A stretch of 64,000 nt of DNA from Telmatactis stephensoni (Eukaryota; Cnidaria; Anthozoa; Actiniaria; Isophelliidae): positions 124,001 to 188,000 of the forward strand of contig JALIZF010001472.1 in assembly GCA_029948255.1 (NCBI GenBank). Direction: 5' to 3'. This document shows positions 11,602 through 24,400 of the stretch, in pieces; position 1 is the stretch's first letter, and each line of letters begins with the position of its first letter. Both the position numbers and the translations under genes were made by a program. The notes under the pieces were generated by a model, which was not told the DNA's origin, did no database searches, and was given only the letters and a program-made list of their open reading frames with translations.

Positions 11602-11885
11602 TTACAGTGCGACTACTCCAACCAAGGCCACCTAAACAAATTTTTAGACAAATTTTCAAGGTACATTTTTGACGCTTAACAATATATTTGTTGCAAATTT
11701 CTACAGTCTAAGCCTGCTTCTTGTTCAATCTCGATGTAGTTTGTACACATTCAAAGCAAATTATATTCATTTAAGTGAAATATTCAACATTTGTAGAGAT
11801 TCTATTGTTCATATACTCGATCGTGATTGGATAGTTTGCATGAAAATTTGTTTGGGTGGCCTTGGTTGGAGTAGTCACACTGTAA
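11602..11885. mobile_element. Tc1/mariner-like MITE, copy 1
   Basis: Ends are TACAGTGCGACTACTCCAAC at the left and the complementary GTTGGAGTAGTCACACTGTA at the right, with a TA flank on each side. Pairing continues through AAGGCCACC and CAAATTTT. TA target sites and CAGTG termini fit Tc1/mariner. A diverged relative lies at 30752-31004 inside the LRRIQ1-type gene. Confidence 0.7.
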
Positions 11886-12107
11886 GATCAAAAGACCATT
11901 ACATCTGTAACAATCTCACTTTTCCATAATACAAAGCTGAAGATCAGACTGACACCTAGGCATATAACTGAACTTAGCCAATCATGTTCTTTATAAAAAG
12001 GTAGGTTGGACTGTTACAAGTAGTCAGACAAAGTCATGCTCATAAAAAAGATGTGCCCATGGAAATGGCTTTTATAGCAACTTTCTGGTGATCAAATGAA
12101 TCTACTG

Positions 12108-12218
12108 TAGAATAAAGATGAATGCAAATATCCGACATTTCAGAGTCCATCTCCACTCCATTATCAAGGAGTCAAGATGACTCAGAGACGTCGGATATTT
12201 GCGTTAATCTTTATTCTA
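12108..12218. repeat. Small palindrome near the 3' end of the CECR2-type gene
   Basis: Arms tagaataaagatgaatgcaa (12108) and ttgcgttaatctttattcta (to 12218) are imperfect reverse complements and continue inward through atatccgac/gtcggatat. The right arm carries AATAAA on the minus strand (12210-12215), about 195 bp beyond the CECR2-type stop. Confidence 0.6.
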
Positions 12219-12408
12219 GTTCTGGTGATCTTGTCATCAAATGGTACAAAATGCCAACATGATATGTTTAGACTTTCAAAATGTAAGTTTGCTTCAACTG
12301 TTATCATGGAAATCCCTTCAAAAATTTCTTTATGGTGCCAAGACTTTAATCACCATTTCAGAATAATTGTGAAATTGTGTTGATGTGACTGTGTAAGGGG
12401 TGCACTTT

Positions 12409-15400
12409 TCAAAATTTACCTAAAGAAAATTTACCTTCTGAACTAGTAAATTCTCCATTACGCATACGATTTCCATACATGGCCTGTAAATATTGCTGTT
12501 CTTGTTGCTGACGCAACATGTTGCCAGGATAATGCATCATGTGCATGCTGTCGCCACCAATCACTGACCCTCGTGATGATGCCATTCGTTCCTGCTGATG
12601 TCTCTGTTCCATAAGGAAAAGGTGTTCTGGTGTGGGGAATCCAGGTTGCTCTCGATACTGCATTGCGTCAAGGTCAACATATTGCCCTTCAGGGGTTCTT
12701 TTCCCCGCTAGTTGCTGCATCGCTCGCTCATCTTGCCCTTGAGATCTATATGCCAAGGGGGACATGGCTTCAGGCCCCATTTTTCCAGGGTACATTCCAT
12801 AAGGACCCATTTGCTTTGCAAGTGGTCCATATCGCTGCCCCTCCGCCTGGCCCCTTAAGTAGTTTCTGGTCATAAAGTCTTTATGTGCTTGATTCATTCC
12901 ACCTAGACTTCTGCTTAGTCCTTGGGGATCTGAAGTCATTGAATCAAGTTGCACAAAGGGGTTATCTTTGCCTGGACTATCTCGCTGTGGGGCAATTTCC
13001 TTTAATAGGGATGTAAATGGTAACCTCTGTGGCCCTTGCAATGCACCAGAGTCTCCCATTTCCATGTCTTTAGCTGGTGGTGTTTTACCATTGAAGAGGT
13101 CTTCAAGAAAGCCCCGTGGACGACCACCACTCATGCTGGGACTATCTTGCCTGGGTGGTCCTTGAACATTTGGTCCTTGGTCTGGTGGCCAACTTTTGTA
13201 CCCCGAAGGGGGGCGTTCCTGGGGTGGTTGGGTTGGCACCTCAACTAGTGGAGATGACCGATTTGAGTCACTTTTTGGTTTGTTGTCACCAGTACGTTTG
13301 CGATCAGAAACAAGGGGAGGTGGAGACCGTCTGGATGCAGTAATTACAGGGGCCCTGTTTTCTGATTGTCGTGGAGATGAAGTATCTCTAGATGGAGATC
13401 CCAAAATGTGGCTTATGGACATTCCAACACCTTTATTTTTTGGTGCCTGTTCCATTTGGTCTTTAGGGACAATACTAGGTGGGGTTGGTGTTCCCTGGGG
13501 TCTGGACATGAGTTGGTTTGTGGGACGTTCTTGTTTGGGTGGGGCAGGCTGTGTTCCTGGATCTTTTGGAGTACCTAAGAAAAAAGGTAAATGCATTTTT
13601 AGTGAATTGAAACTCTAGATAATCACACCATTCAGTCCTGTCTCATGTAGTGTTGCAACCACACACCTAATGTTCTCCATGCTAATGACAGTGTCAAACT
13701 TTAACTTAATCACACCATTTCTAGTTGTTATCAAGAGTTTGATTTTGCTATCCTAGGCTGTCTTGTAATACAAATATCAAGGTGCCTAGGGAGCCCCTTG
13801 CGCATCCTGCCATGTAAGATTTCAATATTTTTCAGTCGCCCAAATATTGGTCGCCTCAGGCACCCAGGCTCTGCTAAAGCACAGCCTTGCTATCAATGTT
13901 CCAGTGTATTATTATACCCCTAATCAAGACTCTAATATAACCCAAATTCCGCTAAAAGAATGAGATTTTGAAATGCAATTCCAAATGCTGAGATTTGGAG
14001 GCTGGAGCTACATGTAATTATGATTTCATATGACCACCCTTTACACTTTATCTTTTTTGCCTACCTGGGCTGGGCAGAGCCTTTTCAGTAGGTTTGGTTT
14101 CACTTGGTGCTATAGGACCACCTAGGCCTGTTATTACACTGGTGTGCCTTTCCTGGGGAGCAGGAGGTGGCCCTTGAGGTGGCATTCCTTGAGGATAAGG
14201 TGCCAGGGGTCTGCCATAGTAAGGCTGCTGGGGAAAGGGTTGACCAAAAGACTGAGGTCTTGACATTGGAACAGCTTGTTCTGATTCTCGTTTTTCTTTC
14301 TCAGCAGTGAGTGATGGTGGGGTTGGTTCACCTTAAATAAAATAGCAAAACATCAAAATATAATATTAATAAATGCAAGTGATCATACTCTAACCACTAG
14401 TTCCAAGAGTTGTGGACTAGTGGGCCTAGTTGTTGACTTTTACATGACTAACCAATGATTCAAGATGAGGATTGGGGTTTTCTCCAGCCTTGTCTTGAAT
14501 CTATCATTCTGCAGTCATTCAAGCAGATTTGGGAAAGGTCTATCAGAATTTTAAACCAAATTTTAAACAACTGAGCCCAGAAATATGTATTTGAAGCTAC
14601 AAAGAGCTACAATGAATACTGCAAGAGAATTTAGTATATTAAAATGGTTTTCAGGGACTTGTTAGTAGTTATATACACCTCAATCTTGCATGAATGTTCA
14701 CTTATATATTATACTACTAAAGGTAAGGAAAAGAAAGCCTATTAAGGACCCTAGGGAAACCCTAAGCTAAAGTTAAGCTAAAAATTGAGCTGTTCACCAA
14801 AAATAGGAATGTCATAATTTATCTTAAAGCACACTTGCTGCCACTTCAACCTAATGGAGAAATCCCTCATACCTGATGTTGATACAGGAGTTGTGTGTGG
14901 TACCGGTGATGGCACTGCCTCCTTTTCAGTTGTCCTTTTCTCATCTCCACTAGTATCACTAGCCGCAGGGGATGTTAATGAAGAACTGGGTGCCCCAATA
15001 GATGAGGGAACTGAAGTCACGGGTGCTGCCTGAGACTTTGGAGGGCCTTGTGAACTGGGCATAAAGCCTTGTGGTAATTGGGCCCTTGGACCTAAGCCAA
15101 ATCCTGGGGGCATATTTTGACCATAAGGCCCCATTCTGTGCTGGGCCATTTGGTCCATTTGTGCTCTTTGAAGTCTTGGAGGACCATTCATACCAGGAAA
15201 ACCAGGAAACTGGTTGGGCATTGATCCTGGGCGATTGGGTGTCATCTGCATAGGAAATCCTCCAGGACGATTTGAAAGTCCTGGTGCATTTGCTCCAAAC
15301 TGGTCTGGGAACTGTGGCTGTCCTGAAGGCTGTGACACAGTGGTCTGCCCTTGAGAAGGCGGTGAAGACACTTGACTTGATGGTTGCTGTTGGGAACCTT

Positions 15401-18400
15401 CTGGCATCATTGGAGATGCTGTTGGCATTTGTGGCCTGACTGGCATACCTCCTGGTCCTGCTGCTGCCCCTGGAGGAAGACCAAGTCTGGGAGGAGCTTG
15501 CATTCGGGATAATCCGGGTGGAGTCATACCATTAGGAGATGGACGCTGAAATGGCATACGTGCCTCCACAGTCTGCTGTGGGAATGGCATCCTTTGGGGG
15601 TCCCCCATGGGGGCTCTAGTCAGTGGAGGTGGTTGATATTGATAAGGATTAAACTGTTGTTGTTGTGGCATGTTAAATCTAGCCATTGTTGCATTATAGT
15701 AATTTTGATAAAACTGTGGGGGGTATACTGGGCGACCATCTGGTCCAAACCCAGGGGGTACCCCAGGTGGGAATTGAAATTCTTGTGGGTGTCGTGCCCC
15801 CATCATTGGATTTGGGACTCTGTTCATTCCCATTTCATTCATGAATGGGAATTGCATCGATCCAGGTCCCATTCCAGGATTATTTGGTTGAGCCTCTGGT
15901 CTGTTCATGATAAAGTCATTGACAGAGAATTCACTTCTGCGTTTCCCTTTCATTTCTTTTTCTCTTTCCTTTCTCCTTCCCTTGCGAAGCTCTTCTTCAT
16001 AATCTTCATCACTGTTGTCATCATCTTCTGGGAAGTGTTTTTTTATTTGTCTTTCAAAGGCAGCTTTGAGGGTGTTGGCCATTTTTGTGTACACTAAGGA
16101 GAAATAAGATAGCACTTACTTAGAATCATAATCTAGTTATCTCAACTTTACAGAGCTGTCAAGGCAGCATGCTTACTTTTTAAAATTGCAACTTTTGCTG
16201 CAAGTTTTGTTGCAAGTTTCACCACTACTTGTAAATTTTACTGTGACTTTTACTACAAGTTGCAAGTTTTACTGTGATTTTTGGAGTAAGTTTTACTGCC
16301 ACTTTTGCTGCAATTAAGTTGCAAGTTTTTACTTTCAGTTTTACTGCAACTTGCAACTTGCAGTCAGTCGTATTTCCTTTATAGAAAATATTTAGGCAGA
16401 CCAGGCCGTACATTGCGTCCTTTCCTTAGCTATACTACATAGCTTGTGTGTAAATGCCCTCTTTACCCTGTGCAGTGTATGTTCAAATTGTCAAAACAGG
16501 TGAAATGGCATCATAAAAAGCATTGTGGTGTCTAATGGAAGTCATGTAAAGATGAACAAATTGTGATATAACCACCATCTCATATCTTTCCCTCACACTG
16601 TATCAGGTTTACCATTCTTGGGAACCCAGGAGTAATATTCTGTTGCTCACTTCTCACTTCCACAAACATTACGAGAGAAACGAGCAACAAGATATTACTC
16701 CTGGGTTCCCAAGGATGCAGGTTTGCAAAATTTATTTTAATACTTATAGACTCCACTTACTGCTATCTGGTCCATTATATTCATCACAATTATCAAACAT
16801 AAGCTGCATATCATCTTGAAAATGTTCAAGTTTCTTGTATTCACCCTTGTCAAGTTTCTCCTCAATTGTTGACAAATCCATAGGATTCTGAAAAAGAAAA
16901 TATGAAAAATGAATAAATGGATGAATGAATGGATGGATGGAAAAGACAAGCACTGTCAGTAATAAGCAGTACATTGCAGCAGTACAGTGCAAGTCCTTAT
17001 TACATAAAGGCAAGTTGTCCCTTTTGGAATACTTTTCTTTTCTTTTTGTTTGGAACACTAATAAGAAAGAGTTATCCCGGCTACCAGGGACAACTCCAAT
17101 TCATAAGTTACAGCCCTCAACTCCCTATACACTGATTGTGCTTATTGTATTAAAATGAATCTAGTTCAATTCCTTCTCACTAACCTCAATAATCTCATGA
17201 TACTGAGGAGCATAAGATTCATCCACAGGTTCAAGGAATGGCCAGGCATTATTGTGCTTCTTGAGATAATCAAGCACTGCAAACCAATTAAAATACAAGT
17301 CAAATTAACCTAGTCATCTTTATAAAACACACCAATATCTATTAGTACTTACCTTTGTACATTCCTGTATATAAATCTTCATCCCTATCGTCATCTCTAT
17401 AGGACAAAGAACAATAATCAATGTAATAAATAACAGAAATCACACATTTTTAGACTTCAAAAGAAAGAACAATGAAAGAAGTATTGGATGCTCTGTACTT
17501 CTTGTTGCCAAGTCACCACTACAATGTTGTCAACTTAAGGTAATTCCTCTGTTTTGCACCGCGCACGCCTACTGCGCATGGTTCAAAAAGCATAAATCGT
17601 GACTTTACAAGCATTTTCTTTCAAGGTATAATCAAAAAGGATACAAAACTCGATTTTGGAAATTGTTCTAATCTTTGGTGCGATAAAAAGCAAGTTTTGC
17701 GAAACTCGCCCCATTCCCCCCTCGAAAAAGCGCCGTTTTTAGCTCTATTATGATGATGTTTTACAAAATATCTCGCAAACGAGCACAGTGACCCCATTTC
17801 TTATTTCAAAACTTGCATTCACGCAATTATTTACACAACATATTTGAAAATTAAGAAAATCTATCGATAGGAACATGGAAAATTTGACGCTTTTTTGTGT
17901 ATATTTGAGCCCTAGAATGCCAAAAATCGAACATTTCGGGGGTATGTTGCTCTCTAAATTAATGATGCAAAAATGTTCCAAAATGCGTTATCGAAGTTAA
18001 AATATGCTTTCTTGCGAGATATTTTACTATTTTACCTGTTCCTACTAAAATACTGCTAACTCTGAGACCAGATAGACGTATCAACGAATTAGCTGGAAAA
18101 CATCGAATGTTCGCGCGAAATCGCTAAAATACCCTTCTCTATCAAGCCAAATATTTCCTAAACAAGTACCGTGACCCCCTCTTTTTTTGTTAGTTACGAG
18201 ATAAGTAACTCAAAACCTACAAAATATCAAATTTTAAGCAATTTTTATCGGTAGGATCTATTACAGAGGAATCACCTTAAAATCAGGCCTGCTATCAGCA
18301 CAATCCTCTGAAACAGCATTGAGAGGGGGAAGGAATGTTGGCAATGTTTTTGATCTGTGTGGTGATGACAAGTTGAGATCATGATCTCTGCAAAAACCGG

Positions 18401-21400
18401 AACTGTCTCAACCAGTTATGTCCAAGAATCTTGCAGTCCAACAAAAGTATTTTTGTTGATTTTTGTCATCTTATGTCTAGTTCAGATGCCATTTAACAAA
18501 TTGTTTCATGGAAAAAATGGAAAGTTTGGTATCTATAAATTTGGAATTCCATTTAATTTAGAATGCCACTTAGCATACCAGAGACAGCCGAATACAGAAC
18601 ATGAAGAACGGACTAGAATGTGAATTGAGAATGGCATGAAGAAGTTACTTACAACATCCAAACTTGGCCTACTTACCCATCAAATTCTGGTACATGTTCT
18701 CTTTTGGATTTTGTTCCTTCTTCTTTCTTTTCTTCATTTCCATTTAATGGCATTGCAGATTCTAGTGGGATTTCTCCATTCATTCGCATCCACTGCCTTT
18801 CTTCTCTTAATCGTGCTCGCTCAGCTCTCTCTACAAGAGGGAAAAATGGAAATTAAATGGAAAATCAATGAAATGTAATGGATAATCATAAAGTAACTAA
18901 AAGTAAAGTTGTACAAATAAAAATGGCATAAATCATCATCATAATCACTTGTTCTCATTACCTTGCTGCCTTTTCTCAGCTAATCTATCTCTTTCTTTTT
19001 GTTTTTCTTCTTCTTCTAATCTCTTTTCCTCTGCTAGACGTTCTTTTTCACGTAATTTTTCTTCGTCATCAAGTTCCTTCATTTCATTGTCTTCTTTTAA
19101 ACTCATTTTGATTGCAATTCTTGTTGATGCTCTACGAGGGGCTAATTCAAGAAGTTTCTTTTGATATGCCTTTTCCTAAAGACCAAAAAAATGCAGTTCT
19201 TCAGACAAACAACAAATACATTTCAACTTGTATTCTCACAAACAAAATTTAATTCTTTAGGTAACAATAAATAATGGTCAGCTAAAATACAATGTAAAAA
19301 AAACAAGGTCTGACTTATAAATATTAAAAGGAGTCTGACCTGACCTTGTTTTTTTTCCTGTTTGAATTTTTGACTGAAAACTTAGCCTTTGTCAGTAGCT
19401 TGGTTCATTGATTTCTTGAGGTTTCTAAACATTGGTACCCTTGGTATTCAAGAGTAGAGTATGGACTCAAGGGAATTCTGCTCTTTTGTTGCTTGATTCT
19501 TACATACATGTAATAGAGTGTCATGAATCCAAGAAATCAATAAAATCAAGAAATCAATGAACTGTGATCATTGAAATGGATCATTGAATTGAATTAGTGA
19601 TTAATTTCTCAGTTAAACCAGACAATCCTGCCTAACTTGGTATTATCAACAAACAAACAAACATTCAAATAAATGAATGATTGAATGAATAAATGAACGG
19701 ACGAATGAACAAACGAACGAATAAAATAGATTTATACATAGAGAACCTCATTCTCACTTACTTTTGCTTCTATCATCTTCCCAATTTCAGGGACAAAGTC
19801 CTCTGAAAGAGTTTGATAGAGCAGCTTTTCATCTCGGTTTTTTGACTTCTTGAATGATTCGGCAAGTTCTTCCCATTCAGAAGCAAGGGAACAAACAAGA
19901 GACCAACCTGTCTTATTAGAATCTTCTTCTGATTCACTATCAATACTGTCTTCTTCTTCTTCACTTGTGAAATCTTCGCTGCTTGAGCTGAAGATCAGAA
20001 AAAAATTAGATAAGACAGTCAGAGCTCTGATTAGGGATACTCTCATAAGTAGAGAACTCTACATAAGGATACCTTTCCAAAACCCCATTTTTACTCCCAC
20101 TAAAACACTATTTTTACATGCTCCTGTAAGCAGATATTCTCATAAGACAAAGCATACACTTTTTGTGGGTAAAACATTGGATTTTTCTATTGTTTTTAAA
20201 GCTCCCATAAGCAGACACACTGAACAAGATACACTTACTCATTTGCAAATTTAAGGTTTTTTTTGTCAATTCCGTGCTTTGACATATGCATTGAATGGAC
20301 TGTTATGCTTGAAAGGTCCTGCTACAGTTTATTCAATATGTTTTTTTAACTTTAATTAATTCAATCAATCACACCAATAACCAATTCTTGAAATGGTTTT
20401 AGACAGCAAACATTCTTGAAAGCAGACTCTAGTGTCATCTTTAGCTGGTGTCTGCTTACAACAATGTTTCATAAGTAGACATCTAGATACTTTAGGCACC
20501 TGAGTTTCCCAAGTGTGTCCACTTACAGTGATCTTTGACTGTATATTATGTTAAAAATGATAGCATGGAGAGGAAAAGGCAGAAAGTTATTGAGAGAAAG
20601 GATGCATAAAGGCAAGGAAGGCAAGAACAACCTGGGAAGAATGAAGGACTGAATGACTGAGGAGTGAAAGAATGGTGGCAGAAAGCACTCTGGATAGGGT
20701 TCAAAATATAATGATTTCAAGCTAGTGGGGTTCCAATATACATGCTGGGAAACTCCTGTCTTGATAGATACAACATTTTTTTAAAAGAGTGGAAGTATTG
20801 AGTCTATCAGATAAAGCTTTAGTTGAAGGAATGAGTTAGTCATTGGTTTAGGCTGGACTAGATTGGTTCTAATGCTCAAAACAAATATTGCTTTGATATT
20901 TAGGAAAACATTTACACAAAGAGTAACAAAAAAATTATCAATAGTAAAATTAAATCCTCAAAACTCTACTTCAATGGAAATAACAATAAATTACCTTGTA
21001 ATAAAATCAGATTCTGAATCTGATGAAGCCTTCTTTCGTTTCTTTTTCCCCTTTGCCTTCTTCTTCTTTCTTCTCTTCTTTTTTGCTGCAAGTTTTTTCT
21101 TTTTCTTTAATTTTCTTTTTTCTTTCTCTTCAGCAGTTTCAGCTGGAGTTTCCTTGTATAATCGTGTACCATAAAAATACCAGTATATATCTCCCTCAGA
21201 GTCTCTTCCTAAAGGCTCAACCCTAAGACTGTCAGCGTCTAAGCCTTTTAACAAGTCTTGAACGTCTGCAACGTCGAGACGAAAGTCACAAAGATTGTGA
21301 AGAATTTCAACTTTCTGTTGTACTGTGAGATTGCTGAAAAAGAAAATCAAACAAAATGACTGTCAATTTTTGTTGTGTCCCAACATTTAAGATTTCTTTG

Positions 21401-24400
21401 TTGAATAAGGAAGAGCTGGTAAAAGAAAGAAGTGAAGAAAAAATGTCCTGACAGGCACAAATCTTCTTTGCTTCTTGGTATATTGGGAGAGGGAAGAGAG
21501 GAAAAAGTATGTAGCAGTTAAAGTAAAGAAAAAGATATACCACAATTACTGAATGTGAACTCAACCCTTTGAAATAATAAAGGCAGCTTGTATTGTAATA
21601 AGGAAGAGAATTTTTGACAGATTGCTCACTATCAAAACTTAAATTACAAATACAACACAATCAATACTCTAAGTGGATTTAGTCTCAATGTTGAATAAAA
21701 TGATAAATAACATGTATATTAAGTACACCAGACAACCAGACACCAGACAAACTTGATGTTTTCTAAATGTTTATATTGAAATCAGGAAAGTAATCAATAC
21801 AAAAATACAGTGTCCTAATATCTATTAAACACCCAGTATATTCATCACAAATGGGACAAAGTTCTGTTCCTTTCCCCTGCCACACCTATATTAACTTTTG
21901 TTAATACATAAGACATACTTAATTTGAACTTTGTTTCCTTTGCTTACCAGTGCTGTTTTAAAAAATAAAATAAATAAAAAAGAATTAAAGGGGGACTAGC
22001 ATCAAAATCGTTTTCGTGACGTCATACACTCAATCGAAACATTCACCTCCATACATTTCTTTATCATTGTTTGGTGTCTTAAACTATTTCATTTCTTTCA
22101 TACTAAAAGTTTGTGTGAAGGAGTTTTCCTACATTGTTTAGGCTAAGGGTTTATTTTCTGGACAGTTTTCTTCATTGTAGAATAATTACATTGAGATATT
22201 TCAATCATAATTTACAAAGAAATGTATGGAGCTGATTGCTTGGGTTGAGTGTATGACATTACTGACACCTCCAAAGATTCATAAAAATCTAATACTTCCC
22301 ATGAGAATTTCCAGAAAACAAACTAGCCAGTTATTGAATGACTCTTTGAGAGTCTTTCAGTTTAGTTTCAATGAAGGTTCAGGTAAATTAGATATTGAAT
22401 AATTTTGATGCTGCCCCTTTTAAATAATCTTTTAAGCAGATCCACACAGTGGTTCTTCTGCTGTCACTCACTAACTCTACATTAAAAATTTTCGATACAA
22501 TACTTAACTCACATGTTCATTTTTCCCTGAGGGAGGAAAACTGGAAAATCGAGAGAAAACCCTTTTGGCATGGTAAAGAACTATACATCAGACAAACTCA
22601 GTTCACATTTTGATCCATCACTGGACCACACCAGTGAATGGTTAGCGCGCTCACTCCTCAGCCAACCACTCCACCTTATTACAGAACTATTTTAGTCACA
22701 GGCAGCCAAGGCTCAGCTCCTGTACATTATGGCAAATGTGGCAGCTTTGCAATTACATTCAAACTGGAAGGTTACGGGTTCAAATCTCAATGGATTCACT
22801 CAACTTTTTTAATTCTCTGTTTTCTTAATCATTGATTCATCTGCACTTATACATCCCTTTTAGCAATAAATTTCAACTTCTTAAGCTGTCATTTTTTTAT
22901 TTTTTGTCCCCCAAGAACCCTATAAGAGGGAAAGGCTGGAAGCCGAGTCCAGCAAAATCTCCAATCGCCGATAATCTTCACAGCAAAAATCCACCAAATA
23001 TTCAATCAATTAAAACATTGCTTACAACATTGGAAGAATAATGTCCAAAGCAACTCCTAAGAGAATTTGGATGCAAAGCAATGTTTGGTTCAGGAGAAAT
23101 CCTGCAATTTTGCAAGGAATTACCCAAGTCCTTAAAGCCTTTGACCAAGAATTATAGACACTACCATCACGTGATCTCAAGGCCTAACTTATTAATTATA
23201 ATTTATAGAACATTTATAGCGATAACTACTAGTATAGTCATGCCTTTGAATTGCCTTTAAAGATTACAAGCCTTTTTAAAAGAAATATAAACCATTATTG
23301 GCTTGAACAAATCCTTGTCAAACATTATCCCAAGGAAACAAAGCCATAGCTACTTAGCAAATGTAAGGTTTGGTCAACAACAATGGCATGTGCAAGAAAA
23401 TAAAATCTTTGTGATTTACTTGTGCCTTTGACTCTATCACTACTTTATGCAGTATAGGTACTTAACAAATACAATTTATTGTACTGATCGTAGGAAATGT
23501 GAATAGCATAACCAATAGGCAAATTCTTATAAATCTAATGGATAAATTTATTGCACAAATAAATCATTAATCCAATGGAAAAGGACTCAATGGTACTTAA
23601 TGGATAGTGCCATACATTCTTCATGCAACGAAGATTGAAATAAAATCATACTACTAGGATAATTGACATTGTAACACAATCAATAAAAAAGTGTCAATTA
23701 AAAAGAAATTTTAAATTAAAATTATGTTAGAAATTTACTTTAACTGGTAACTTTGTACAATGTTTCTGTATGACCAACTGATTGGTTATTGCAATTTAAT
23801 AAAAGCTTATTATCTGTCTTATAATTGACACCAACTCAACACATTAAAATCAACAGACAATAAATACAACACCTACACTTAAGTCACGTACATCAAGGCT
23901 TATTAACTCATGTTTTTAAAATTGTTGTAAGCACTTGTTTCAAGAATGAAGCAATTACCACACCGTCTTATATCGGAAAAGATCAAATTGAATTGATCGG
24001 AGATAAACCAAATAACACTGATGTTGTAATATGAATAAATACTATATTTGAAAGATGAAACAATGGGCAATAAAAATATACAAGACTGATAGAAATTTGA
24101 TAGTCAAAATATCCTTTTTGCTTGGGAAATTGTTTGTCTAATGTCACAAACATGAAATACAAACATACTTTACAGGAAATAGAAATTGAACATTAGGCAA
24201 TAAATTTTCCATTGTAGCTTACAAACTCAAGGCAAGAAATACAGCTATGAATTTCAACTCCCATTATGGTTTACAATATAAAAGATTAGGATGAAGATTG
24301 AAGAGAATGAGATATAAATTGGAGAACAGAACTACAAACTCAAACACAATGCCTTGAAACGTGTTGGGTGAACATGTATTAGATAAAGGTCAAATCTAAG

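Larger units (their letters stand above)
6491..12408. other. Intergenic region without recognisable genes
   Basis: No open frame here resembles a protein I recognise. The region is AT-rich and largely made of inverted-repeat elements, which are listed separately (6708, 7985, 9674, 10353, 11011, 11355, 11602 and 12108). It may hold the 3' UTR of the RNase L-like gene just after 6490 and that of the CECR2-type gene just below 12409. Confidence 0.6.

Noticed and set aside
12630..13618. Plus-strand frames opposite the last CECR2 exon
   Set aside because: Shadows of a Pro/Gln/Met-rich coding exon whose phase fits all other CECR2 exons.
22625..22800. tRNA gene from A- and B-box-like motifs
   Set aside because: Boxes are over 100 bp apart and no cloverleaf is apparent; at best an old tRNA-derived SINE.
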